This document shows positions 48,271 to 58,189 of a DNA stretch of 64,000 nucleotides, piece by piece. Source of the stretch: Saturnia japonica. Taxonomy: Eukaryota > Arthropoda > Insecta > Lepidoptera > Saturniidae. Made by a program: the position numbers and the translations under genes. Location: assembly GCA_033032175.1 (NCBI GenBank), contig CM065328.1, forward strand, positions 9,548,690 through 9,612,689, in the 5' to 3' direction. Below the pieces are notes generated by a model. That model saw nothing but the letters and a program-made list of their open reading frames with translations. It had not been told where the DNA came from and ran no database searches. Each line of letters starts with the position of its first letter. The first letter of the stretch is position 1.

Positions 48271-48386
48271 TGCTAAGCCTACGCTGCTCCTCTTACTTTT
48301 TAAAGGCATCTTTAACAGTAATAAATTCTCTAACCTAATCTAATGTTTCAAAACATTTATTAAAACTTGTTTTTTTTTTCTATTAG

Positions 48387-48422
48387 CTCGGCGAATGGAA
48401 GACGACATGAAGCACAAGCATA
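48387..48422 (+). CDS. Hr51: Candidate 36-nt Hr51 microexon in the hinge
   Basis: A long T-run followed by tctattag gives a strong acceptor, and a gtataa donor follows after 36 nt. Joined to exon 5 the two first bases make Ala, then come RRMEDDMKHKH, and the last base joins exon 6 to make Asn instead of Asp. The length is a multiple of three, and both phases fit, so it can be included or skipped without changing the frame. The peptide is strongly charged, unlike random translation of the AT-rich intron. No transcript evidence is available here. It could be constitutive, a cassette exon, or chance. Confidence 0.6.
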
Positions 48423-48527
48423 GTATAATTAAAAAAAAAGTTTTTTTTTCTTTGCACTAGAGTCATGACCTATCTATGACAATTTATTAGAAGAATACAA
48501 TAAAATCTATAATCAATTGACTTACAG

Positions 48528-48618
48528 ATGACAGCATCGACGTAACTAATGAGGAAGATTCCACGTCATATTCACCTCCAGCTGTGATCAACTACTCGCA
48601 GAACTTCCCTCCATACAG
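48528..48618 (+). CDS. Hr51: Hr51 exon 6: distal hinge
   Basis: The acceptor is ttgacttacag and the donor gtacga. It opens with two bases of a split codon and encodes an acidic then Tyr/Pro-rich stretch: DSIDVTNEEDSTSYSPP, then AVINYSQNFPPY, ending on the AG of an Arg codon finished by exon 7. No domain is expected here; it leads directly into helix 1-3 of the ligand-binding domain. Confidence 0.9.
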
Positions 48619-48999
48619 GTACGAAATCTATGAAAATAAAAATGAATTGCTGTTTTTTTTTTAGTATGCGCATCACTTGATAACGGCCGCGGTCCGTAAT
48701 AGGTTTCAAAGGTAATGGAAATTTTAAAATGTTACCCAGTTTGAAAATTGTTGGAAAAACTGTAATTGCCCTTTTGTAATGGTTTTTATTGAACTCAAGA
48801 CCATCAAAGTGACAATTGGAACGATGGATAAATACGCGTAATTCTTATTTTGGCTTGTTCGTTGTGATCCTAGAAACGTTTTCAAGAAAAAACTCGCGAT
48901 AGATAAGCTATTGTCTATTAGAAAGGGAAGAAAAAAGTTTGCCAGCCTGCTAGTTTATATTTTACAAGCATTTGTGTAATGGCAATGTATAATTTCCAG

Positions 49000-49108
49000 A
49001 CCGCTGGGCGTTGAAAGCGCAGCAGAGACTGCCGCTCGCTTACTCTTCATGGCTGTGAAATGGGCGAAGAATTTACCATCGTTTGCGAGTCTTTCCTTTA
49101 GAGACCAG
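49000..49108 (+). CDS. Hr51: Hr51 exon 7: ligand-binding domain, helix 3 region
   Basis: It follows ataatttccag and ends gaccag before gttact, a donor weak beyond the GT. The reading [17 protein letters not shown] leads to [17 protein letters not shown], which carries the family signature of helices 3 to 4 (aromatic, Leu, Asp and Gln positions conserved in nuclear receptor ligand-binding domains). It ends in phase 0, so exon 8 continues directly with Val. Confidence 0.95.
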
Positions 49109-49228
49109 GTTACTATATTTGTATATATACATACATACAAAGTTTCATTTCGATAAGACAATCGCAAGTAGGTTTTAAATTGACTTCTAAGATTTGATTA
49201 CATTGTGTAAGTTAAAGGTAATATATAT

Positions 49229-50761
49229 TAAGTCCCTTCACAGAGGAAATTGATGTTTTGTTGAACTGGCCACTTTGATCTCAAATAGATATTTAGCTAT
49301 AAATAATAGCAGTTGGTTAGGAATTCAAAACGAGTTTTTGGCAGAATCTTTTGAAGTGACATGTTGTGGTTTTTATTTTTAATTCTATAACTTTGGTTTT
49401 TGTTCATAAGTAAAGTGGATTATAATATAAGCTGAAAGCATTCAATCTGAGATCCCAAACAAACTCCCTAGAAAGTTGTAACAAGGGAGCCACCATCTTG
49501 TAAGGCTACTGAAGCCGTCATAAGACAGGACATTTTATTAACTTGTTATGGCAGTAATGGTCGTCATTAAAGAGTACTAGTTGCCAAGTTACGAAGAAGA
49601 AGAAGAAGGAATTCAAAATTCAAATTTATTTCATTTGTTTTCGCACCCTTTCATTTTTCTTTAACAGCGTTCTTTTCACAAAATGGAAAACTTAAAATAT
49701 CGCGTTATTTACGATTATGAGTTCCTCCTTGGCATCCGCGCTGCAGAAACAGCTCGAAGGATTTATGATGAATATGAGGAAGCTACTGTAAAGGAAAGCA
49801 AGGTACGTTTTTGGTTCCAATGTTTTCGTTCAGGATATTTTGACCTACGAAGCAAACTCCGTGGACGGCCGGAGACCCTAGTTGATAATGAAAAATTTAA
49901 GGTGATCGTGGAAGCAGATCCATTGCAAACCACGTCAGAGTTAGTGGCAGGCTTCGGTGTGAGTGATAAAACAATTTTAATTCATTTGAAACAAATTGGA
50001 AAAGTGAAAATGTTCGAGTAATGGGTACTTACCGCATTAATTGACTGAAGTACACCATCAAACATGCATTGAATGCTGCGTTAGATTACTCAACCTACAC
50101 AATAACGAGGGAATTTTGAATCTTATTGTTAATTGTGACAAAAAATGGATCCTTTACGACAATCGGAAATGCTCATCACAGTGGTTGAACCCAGGAGAAC
50201 TAGTCAAATCCTGTCCCAAGCGAAATTTGACTAAGAAAAGGGTACTGGTGAGTGTTTAGTGGACTAGTGTTGCTGTCATACACTACAGCTTTCGGCAGAT
50301 CTGTATTATCAACAATTGCAAACCATGATGGAAAAGCTAGCCGCTAAACAACCGAGACTATTCAATCTCTCTAGCCCAATGCTGCTTCAGGACAATGCTA
50401 TACTCCATACTTCACGACAGACGCTCGCTAAATTAGAGCAGGAACTGCAGTTGGAATGTCTCCGACACCCACCATACTTCCCAGACTTTTCTCCAACAAA
50501 TTGCCACCTTTTTCGGAATTTGGAAAATTTCTTGCAACAAAAAACAAATTAATTCCGATGAGGATGTCCAAACCATCTTTAAAATTTTTATTGATTCTCG
50601 CTTCTCGTTTCCACAATTTTTTCAGTAATGGAATCAAGGAACTACTCAACCAGCGAAAGTGCATAGTTAATAATGGTACATACTTCGATTGATTAAATGT
50701 ATAATTGCATAATATTTTTATTTTGCCATATAAAACGCTAATTTCATATGTAAGGACCTAT
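49229..50761 (+). pseudogene. mariner element (lineage 1) interrupted by a family L insertion
   Basis: Ends resemble mariner inverted repeats: ttaagtcccttcacagagga at the left and the reverse of taggtccttacatatgaaat at the right. The transposase from 49683 reads MENLKYRVIYDYEFLLGIRA, FWFQCFRSGYFDLR, GRPETLVDN, then a stop after VKMFE, then LLNLHNNEGILNLI, NCDKKWI and SPTNCHLF in other frames. The catalytic block has CDKKW for CDEKW, and the third Asp is lost (FSPTN). The 277 bp insertion at 49331-49607 lies in its 5' leader. Confidence 0.85.
49331..49607 (+). mobile_element. Family L SINE-like insertion with GAA tail and 11-bp target duplication
   Basis: It starts cgagtttttggcagaatctt, includes gtgacatgttgtggttttt and gggagccaccatcttgtaag, and ends with a (GAA)n tail. 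The flanks ggaattcaaaa at 49320-49330 and 49608-49618 are identical, as expected of retrotransposition by target-primed reverse transcription. No A or B box or ORF is obvious. Confidence 0.75.
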
Positions 50762-50841
50762 TGTAAAAGAGTGGTAAAAAAACACAAGTGCGAAAGTTAA
50801 TTTTAGAGCTATTTAATATGCGCAGGCGCTAGTTTAAATCT

Positions 50842-51230
50842 ATACGAATATTATAACGTTTATTTGTTTGTTTGAACACGCTAATCTCAAGAACTACTGG
50901 TTCGAATGGAAAAAATGTTTTAGTGTTGGATAGCTCAATTATCGATAACATCGCGCTACGACCAATAGGAGCGGTGTATCTATGAAAAATGGTACAAAAA
51001 CAGGAGAAATTTATTCCTTTTGTGAGCTTCCACTGCGTGCGCTGCGTGAATCGTTAAAGTTAGTTATTTTCCATATTCCCTTTTGGCTCTATAATTCTCC
51101 TATATACTAATTTAAAATAACTATATATCATAACAACCCGCTGGAATAATATATTATCTGAAAATTTCGTCAAAATCGCTACAGCCGTTTGGGAGTCCGT
51201 AACGAACATATATATAAAGATCGATTTTAA
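50842..51230 (+). mobile_element. Helitron-like relic related to family A
   Basis: It begins aatctatacgaatattataa and cacgctaatctcaagaacta as in family A 5' ends, and later has tttcgtcaaaatcgctacag. The 3' end is not of the CTAGT type. It abuts the next family A copy. Confidence 0.45.
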
Positions 51231-51867
51231 TCTATACTAATATAATAAAGCGGAAGAATTTTTGTTTCTTTGTTTGTTTGTTTAAAAACGCTAATGTCTA
51301 GAACTACCAGTCGGATTCGAAACATTCTACTTATGCTATGTAACATTAGGTTACAACTCTCAGATAGCTTTAAATTGGTATTGATTTTTGTTACATAAGT
51401 CGGATGGCGAGGTCCTTCCGAACTGTTTTATCCGCGTGCGCTGGCGTAGTTGTTAATGATACGGAAATACAATGTTTGACAAAAATATTGGTGCTTAGTA
51501 TATATCTATACAAAGTTCACCGATAATGCTATCGCTATATGCATGCCTATCTCTAATACATAAACCACAATAAGGTATGTTGTGACAAAGATTTGTTGAA
51601 AATAAAAAAGTTATTTATAAGCATTATTTTAAGACATGGCATATTAATCATTACCAACAAAAGTTAATTCATCATAAAGACAATTTTATTAAGTTAAATT
51701 TTGCTCTTTATAGTATGTTATTTGGACACATAGATTAGGAGAAAATGAAAAATTAAAATAATTTGTACTTGTGGGAAGAACAATTATGATAGACTACACA
51801 GGTACGTTGGCGGCGGGGTATTTGTCGGATAAAATTAACACTGGTGGAACCGTAGGGCACAGCTAGT
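51231..51867 (+). mobile_element. Helitron-like element, family A, longest copy
   Basis: It runs from TCTATACTAATATAATAAAG to ggaaccgtagggcacag CTAGT (637 bp). It shares blocks in order with 11783-12402. It ends about 100 bp before Hr51 exon 8. Confidence 0.7.
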
Positions 51868-51965
51868 AGAATATAAGTCAAAAAATAAAATTACCTGTAT
51901 GTACAGACTGAACTACATATTTATTAATATAAATGTATCTTATAAATAAACATTTATGTTTTCAG

Positions 51966-52080
51966 GTGATATTATTGGAGGAATCGTGGTCGGAGCTTTT
52001 TCTCTTAAATGCGATACAGTGGTGTCTTCCACTGGATGCGGCTTGCACTGCACTCTTCGGCAGCGAGCAGACTGATCAAG
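51966..52080 (+). CDS. Hr51: Hr51 exon 8: ligand-binding domain, helices 4-5
   Basis: The acceptor is tatgttttcag; the donor is gtacaa. [19 protein letters not shown] continues the signature of exon 7 and is near-universal in the NR2E group. [19 protein letters not shown] follows, in the loop and helix 6 region. It ends with one base of a Glu codon. Helitron-like elements fill the intron just upstream, the closest ending at 51867. Confidence 0.96.
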
Positions 52081-52139
52081 GTACAATTATATTAAAACAA
52101 GGGCCTGGGTTCCGAAATTGGGGGTAATTATACCCTTGG

Positions 52140-53260
52140 AGTAAAATCGCTATCCTGCGAGGGTATCAACGCCTCTACATAATGTGTTCATCGATTCTCG
52201 TCTTTATAGAAGTTTCTATTCAAATGACAAAAGTGTATCGACTATAATATTAGACGGTGCTTTTTCTGATTAAATATATCATATTTGTCACCGATTTAAG
52301 AAAAAGGCAGATAGAGCCTTCAGAACAACAAATGCGGGACAAACATTTAGGTCTGTATGCTTGACAACCTGTTAACGGCACGTGCGATCGTGTGAATAAT
52401 GTTGCCAGGGTTGTTAAAATAAGTTTCACTGTTTTTTTACCACACCAACACTTTAGTCGTAAAACCACATAATCGTCAAACATCTGCTTCTTTACTTAAA
52501 ATAAATAAATAAATAATCTATTTATTTCAACAACAAAAACAAAACAAAAATTATACACTTATCTTAACTCTAAATCTTAAATTATAACAAGATTTTTTAA
52601 CTAAGAAATTACTACCTACTAAAGTTGAACTACGTTCTTTTCCTTTAACAAGTATGGCTTATATATAGTTTTAATTTGGCTTGTATTTTTGTTTTCAAGC
52701 TTATCGACTATACCTTTTTGGTAATTTATTTAGTTCTAATCAGAACGCGTCTCCAAACCCTCTCACCGTACTCGTTGTTACATTTGACAATACATATCAA
52801 GGTTTGGAAAATACGCCAGATTACGTAAGGTCACAGGTCTTGTTATCTTATTTAAATTCCACTCATAGCTGTTACTGTGTTGACTTACTATTGCTAAGTC
52901 CACCTTATCAAACACGCTCAGAACTTTACTATAATAAACCAGACTATGATAATTATCCTTGTTTTAATACTTAATCTTTTGTATGTACGTCCGTAGCTAG
53001 CCAGTGCATAATTATTTACTGTTATTACAGGAACCTCAATGTATTGTAGGTAACTTTAATGTTTGAGTATGCACAATGTTGACAACACAGCTATAAGTTT
53101 ATAACATACCTGGTTAATTAAATTTATTATATATTTTTAGTCCCAGGTATATATATTATTCTTTCACCACATCAAAGTACAAGCTTGTTCATGAGGTAGG
53201 TATTGTTTAAGTGCATGCATTTGTGCTCTTGAGCGATGATTTTAGGCCAGCCATTTTTTT
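52140..53260. other. Intron 8 stretch with a repeat fragment
   Basis: 52270-52330 is a short fragment (aagaaaaaggcagatagagc) found in reverse at 53932-53985. The remainder, including 52680-52975, shows no known domain. An AAAT-rich run is near 52498-52516. Confidence 0.4.
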
Positions 53261-54035
53261 TTTAAATGGCCAATTTAATGGCATTGTTGACACACTTAAA
53301 ATGAAGGGCCCTAAGGACTTTTACACACCAATTTTCAACTAAACTTATAACTGCCATTTTGATTTTTTTATTATCAATGAATATTTCGTGTTTCTCTTTA
53401 TTTCTTTAGTTTTAACTTACTATACCTATACCTAATGGTTTCGATGTCGTAAGCGTTTGAAATTTTTGGCGGCCATCTTGGATTTTAGATTTTTGCCCAG
53501 GACACACATTGCTTAGGGTTCTTTATAATTTTTATTTTGAAACCATCTCGCTATCTCTTTCAGTGTTGCAGATCGTTAACAAAGAAACAAACTATTATGT
53601 AACAAATTTTACTCTTCGTTTGGTTTCGTGATATTTAGGTTGTATATAAAATTCCAGGAAAATATCTTAGTGTAACCTAGCAATATTTTTGTAATTTTAT
53701 TTTCAATACCAAAATACCAGAGAAAATAGTATAAAAATATGCTTTGTTGTATGATGAAATGAAATTTAGTTTTTGTTTTTTTGTTTTTGCGAGGAATTTT
53801 TAGAATGCAATTGCACACAAGACGGCATATTTTGTAAATAATACCTACTGTGCTTTAGTATTACTGACATTGCATGACATATCCTTTCAAAAATGACACA
53901 AATGATTACTAATATGGGACATTTTCGTATTCTGAAGGCTCCATCTGCCTTTTTCTTAAATCTGTGATATTTGTCAAAAAAAAAAAACATTTTATCTTTA
54001 TAAAAAGGCAGTTTCATAGGTAAGGGCTTAATATT
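53260..54035 (-). repeat. Unclassified minus-strand element with a mariner-like end
   Basis: At the right edge the + strand reads gcagtttcataggtaaggg (54008-54026), close to a lineage 1 mariner terminal repeat. Leftward lie gctccatctgcctttttctt and a long AT-rich part ending near tttaaatggccaatttaatg. Frames have no known domain. Confidence 0.4.
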
Positions 54036-54294
54036 TTTGTACAATTTATTATGATTTATTAAGACTTTTCGTATTTTCATGTGTTATTTTTTCTATGATA
54101 AAAACTTTGGGTGGTGTAAAATGAGTATTCCTAATTTTTTACAAAAAAGCTTCAATTTGTGTGTCCTTTACAAATTGTTCCAGAAAACACGAAGTAGGGT
54201 TTTTTCGTCTTAATTAGCTTCCATTCATTTGCCTTCACTCTCACAGATACGACATGACGGTGCCCTTTGATAGGATATTTGACCACATAAACGA

Positions 54295-54445
54295 CAATTT
54301 AAAATGAGACCACACCTGAGGTATAATACACTTTCCAACGAAAAAGAATAATCTAAATCGGCTCATAAACAAATAAGTTATGCCTGGGGGTCCATAAAAA
54401 AGAATATCCAGTCTAATTGAGAACCTCAATCTATTTTTGTAGTCG
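54295..54445 (+). repeat. Repeat G, copy 3
   Basis: aaatgagaccacacctgagg, aatctaaatcggctcataaa and taattgagaacctcaatc match 3190-3335. Confidence 0.55.
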
Positions 54446-54554
54446 GCTGTAAAGTAAAAAAAAAGAAGTTATTTGACCTCCTCAAAGTTTTGGTATATTA
54501 CCTGATTGAACCACCTATGTTCTTAGCGACAGGTTTTAAAGTGAACCAGACAGG

Positions 54555-54640
54555 TTGCTACTTGTGAAACCCATCCACCGCGGCATCGTGCAATGGTTTC
54601 AATGCTTAGTTTTTCCATCACCAAAAACTCAGGTTTATTT
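54555..54640 (-). repeat. SINE family D fragment
   Basis: The + strand has tttttccatcaccaaaaact and caggttta, the reversed middle of family D. Confidence 0.4.
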
Positions 54641-54643
54641 ATT

Positions 54644-55068
54644 ACTAGCTGTGCCCGCGACTTCGCTCACGTGGACTACAGAATATCCGCGTGAATATTG
54701 TTCCCCTGCTCCCGGCTAATTTTAAGACCAAAATGCTTATTGTGGGTGTTCTTTGGAAGATAGATGTATACTCTCGTTGACTTTTTGTAAGTCTTTTTAA
54801 TGTCTACAACTGTTTAGAACTTTAATTCTTTTTCTAAAATAAAATTAGCCTAAGTTCTTCCTATAAATTCGGCTTTTTACTAGTGAAAGACCCGACAAAA
54901 TCGGTCCAACCGTTTCGGAGATTACCCGGAACAAACAGACTGAACGACAAAAAATTTAAAAATTGGTTTTTTGTTATAGGTGATCGTTATATACTTTGTT
55001 ATACATTTAGTAAAAAACTGTTATTTTGACATTACAAACAGACACTTCAATTTTATTAATTGTATAGA
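54644..55068 (-). mobile_element. Helitron-like element, family B
   Basis: The + strand opens actagctgtgcccgcgactt (the reversed hairpin end) and closes ttttattaattgtataga. It is very close in order to 35424-35948 with a 100 bp deletion. From 55070 to 55485 nothing is recognised. Confidence 0.7.
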
Positions 55069-55484
55069 TTCAAACCTACGTCAATCAAATCGGTTTCTGA
55101 ACACGCTACCAATGACTACTGACCTATCATAGCTACAAATACCCTTTTAAAATATAATTACGTGTGTAAATAGGGAAAATATTGTAACAAAATCTAACAT
55201 CATTGGTAAGAAATTTTCCAATAATCGATTAGTTATTTCTGCTTATTGGTGTGTCCCAGCGGTATTATCCTCTTCAACGGCTTAGAGTCGCTTAGTGTGT
55301 TAATGTTTTTGGCTGTATTGTAACTTAAGCATATACTTTTAACTTGAAGAACCTTGTTCTGTAACTCATGTAAGTTACATAGTATAATATGCTTATAACT
55401 TTTAAAGAGGGTCTTACTCTTCATTTTAAAGGCATCAGTCGATTTGTTCAAAAGATACGCAAGTTATAAATTTAATGTAATTTA

Positions 55485-55740
55485 TTACACCACGTCGATT
55501 GACGTGGGTTCGAACCCACACAATGTGCCTGAGTTCTGGGTGAAATATTAGTAATGCATCTGGTAATGCTTGTTTGGTTAGCTACCACCCTTAGAATAAA
55601 AATCTGTTGCCAAGCACCTATATGTGTATTCCGGCAGCTACACTTGAGAGCCAGTCCTTCCCCTAGGCTTACCGTGTTACCATCTTGTACGACATCGTCA
55701 CTTAACATCAGGTGTGATTGCAGCCAAACGATAAAACCTT
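55485..55740 (+). mobile_element. tRNA-headed SINE, family D
   Basis: It has the B box (gacgtgggttcgaacccac), ggttagctaccacccttaga, gcacctatatgtgtattccg and ttcccctaggcttaccgtgt. The A-box end is degraded. Confidence 0.65.
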
Positions 55741-55841
55741 AAAAGAATTTTGAAAAAGGCGATAAGCTACGTCTCTACCCTAGAAGGGCAATACTCATTA
55801 CCCAACCTAGAAAAATCGATAGTATTGAAGGGATAACATAA

Positions 55842-56025
55842 CATACCATCACTCCTGTATCCCTGAAGGATTAGGCAGAGGTGTACTAATGTACCTACCT
55901 ACAGTTCTCCGGATATGTTTTAAGTCCCGAATAATAAGGGACGAGTGTATTACCATTAATCGGGCACAAAGCCAAACTTCGAGCTGCTACAGGAATTTCA
56001 TTTCACACTTTGCTCGACCTGGAAG
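55842..56025 (-). mobile_element. SINE family C, head-truncated
   Basis: The + strand reads cataccatcactcctgtatc, taaggcagaggtgtac-like wording and gctgctacaggaatttcatt. It ends before the B box. Exon 9 starts about 200 bp downstream. Confidence 0.6.
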
Positions 56026-56231
56026 TTGAAGGAATATACAATTTTTATTCTTTTAATGTTAAGAAAAAATATATTTGGCTTCTAGTGGCTGATTAGTTGC
56101 CAAGCTGTCCCCCGAAGAAATTTCGCTAGCTACGATAATAGTTTCTACCCATACTTTGGTAATTTTTATTTTACTTGCTAAGCTCACGTTCGAAAACCCT
56201 TTGTTAAAGGATTTTATTATCATTTTTACAG

Positions 56232-56351
56232 AGAACGGTATAAGCTCTGCGACATTACGCCGTCTCCGCGAAGTGCTCGGCCGGTACAGAGCCGTTTTCG
56301 TGGACCCCGCAGAGTTCGCTTGCATGAAAGCCATTGTCCTATTCAAATCTG
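56232..56351 (+). CDS. Hr51: Hr51 exon 9: ligand-binding domain, helices 7-9
   Basis: It follows catttttacag and ends before gtaagt. The reading is ENGISSATLRRLREVLGRY, then RAVFVDPAEFACMKAIVLF. The DPAEFACMKAI block is the hallmark of helices 8 to 9 in PNR, Hr51 and tailless-like receptors. The segment before it (ISSATLRRLREVL) is the variable part. The last base g begins a Glu codon completed in exon 10. Confidence 0.96.
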
Positions 56352-56689
56352 GTAAGTTATAGGCAGAAAACATAAATATAGACATTGAAACTACTACATT
56401 TTACTCATTGGATCGTTTTGAAAACGCATTGAGTAAATACATTTTTCTTCTACTTTTAAATAGACGTGTGCCAAAGCATGTCACGCTATCAAAGTCCTGC
56501 AACAATAATTTAGCTTTTTTAGGCAGGTAAGGCCAGGGGGTGCAGCAGCCGCCCCTACTAAGCAAGCGTAAGCGCGTTGTAACCGTGTGGATGAGGAATT
56601 GTCTTCCAGTCCAGGGTTTCCACTATTTCTTATGAAACTGAACCTTTCGAACGAGGTGTTTGTTTATTAGGTATTTCAGCAGGTTTATT

Positions 56690-56950
56690 TATACCATCAT
56701 ACCATCACGCCTGTATTCCCCGAAGATTTAGGCAGAGGTGTACATTGTACACCCACAGTTCGCCGAGTATGTTTTAAGTCCCATATATAGAGAGCGAGAC
56801 CAGGGCCACATTAATCGAGCACGAAACCAAACTCCGAGCTGCTACTGAGAATTTCATAGGAAAAACCCAATAACACTTGCTCGACCTGGGATTCGAACCC
56901 AGGACCTCGCTCATAGCAGTCGCGCTTACGACCACTAGGTTAATGAGGCA
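56690..56950 (-). mobile_element. SINE family C, full copy
   Basis: On the minus strand it starts ctgcctcattaacctagtgg, has the B box gggttcgaatcccaggtcg, and ends gaatacaggcgtgatggtat. It is close to the copy at 29831 but extends further 3'. Confidence 0.75.
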
Positions 56951-57053
56951 GTGTATAGGTTACAGTTATATGGCAACCTTCATCTACCGAACTAAGAACT
57001 TCTCTACGTCTTATCGTTGGTAGAAAAATCATGAAAGTAAAATAAATGCAGTA

Positions 57054-57475
57054 GAAATGAGAGCGCTAAGAGGTATGTTAGGAGTGAAATTGAGTGACAG
57101 GATAAGAAATAGTGCGATAAGAGAGCTTTGTGGTGTGAAAGAAGATATAGTCACACGAATTGAGAAAGGGATGCTTAGATGGTTTGGGCATGTTGAGAGG
57201 ATGAATGAAAGAAGAATGACTAAACAAATTTATGATGCGAGTGTGAAAGGAATCGTTGGAAGAGGAAGGCCTAGACGAACATTTATCGATCAAATCGGAG
57301 ACGTTCTGAAGAAAGGTAAGGTCAAGAGTACTCTAAACCGACGAGTATGCATGAAAAGATTAATGAATGTCGAAGAAGCGAAAGAGGTATGCCAGGATCG
57401 TAGCAGGTGGAAGGACGTGGTCTCTGCCTACCCCGTTGGGAAATAGGCGTGATTTATGTATGTATGTATGTATCT
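57054..57475 (+). pseudogene. RTE-type LINE 3' end, copy B
   Basis: A 129-codon frame from 57057 repeats copy A almost word for word (MLGVKLSDRIRNSAIRELCG, GMLRWFGHVERMNERR, GRGRPRRTFIDQ, SAYPVGK) and ends in a longer TATG tail. It starts at the same gaaatgagagcgctaagagg as copy A. Imperfect 37-bp direct repeats flank it (56983-57019, 57473-57509). Confidence 0.85.
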
Positions 57476-57714
57476 ACAGAACTAAGAACTTCTTTACGTC
57501 TTATCGTTGTAGTAACGTAAAATTGATAGAAACACTCTCAGCCAGTGTGAAACACCGTCTTACGACAACGGGTACTTCCAAAGTGACGTGTAGAGATATG
57601 TAGGTAGCCATGACAGCAATGACCGTCGATGGATTACGATCTCTCGGTGGTCGCTGTGAGTATTGTACTGTGTTTACCACCAGGGACAGTACCGTACAGA
57701 GTTACAGTTTTTTT

Positions 57715-57785
57715 CTTTAGAACTGACTATACTGTTAGCCTTAGAGGCCTTGAAGCCGCTGCGGCTTTTACATCTTCACCGAACA
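57715..57785 (+). repeat. Interspersed repeat J, copy 3
   Basis: gaactgactatactgttagc and gccgctgcggcttttacatc are the reverse complement of the wording at 15690-15790. Confidence 0.45.
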
Positions 57786-57954
57786 AAAAAAAAAACACAA
57801 TAAAATTGCCTACCCCTCATATTTCGATCTCTGGGATTTCCAGTGTTGTAAATCAAAATATTCATTGTTTACTTCCTATATTTCCAATTATTCTTACCTA
57901 GATAGATATAAAAGACAATTTCCTTACTGACTCTACATTTTTCTTTAAATATGG

Positions 57955-58137
57955 GGATACAATTTAAAACACACGGCCATTCAAAGCTGATATACATACA
58001 TATATAGAGATTTAACACTCAGACACACAACTGATAATTATACTCATCATACTAAAGTCAGTCATGTGCGGGGATCGAACCTACAACCCCTCGGTAATTG
58101 GGTAATAGGGATTACTACTACTGCGCCACGAGGCCGG
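57955..58137 (-). mobile_element. tRNA-headed SINE, third family
   Basis: On the minus strand: ggcctcgtggcgcagtagta (A box) and gtaggttcgatccccgcaca (B box), then a body ending with tatatgtatgtatatcagc. This is a common moth SINE head. The spacing between boxes is stretched and there is no cloverleaf-quality stem, so a functional tRNA is unlikely. Confidence 0.65.
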
Positions 58138-58189
58138 AAGGAATTATAAATTTGACGAAGACCTGAATATTATTATTATATCGTTTAAG

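Noticed and set aside
48655..48760. A further Hr51 exon between exons 6 and 7
   Set aside because: Exon 6 and exon 7 join directly in phase and the protein is continuous without extra sequence; no good splice pair was seen.
52681..52974. A 97-codon frame in intron 8
   Set aside because: No recognised domain and no good splice sites that would keep the Hr51 frame; composition resembles AT-rich intron.
53766..54080. A 104-codon minus-strand frame with a hydrophobic middle
   Set aside because: It crosses a mariner-like terminal repeat and a repeated fragment and has no recognised domain.
58040..58137. Possible tRNA gene on the minus strand
   Set aside because: A and B boxes are present but too far apart, no acceptor or anticodon stems can be drawn, and SINE body sequence follows.
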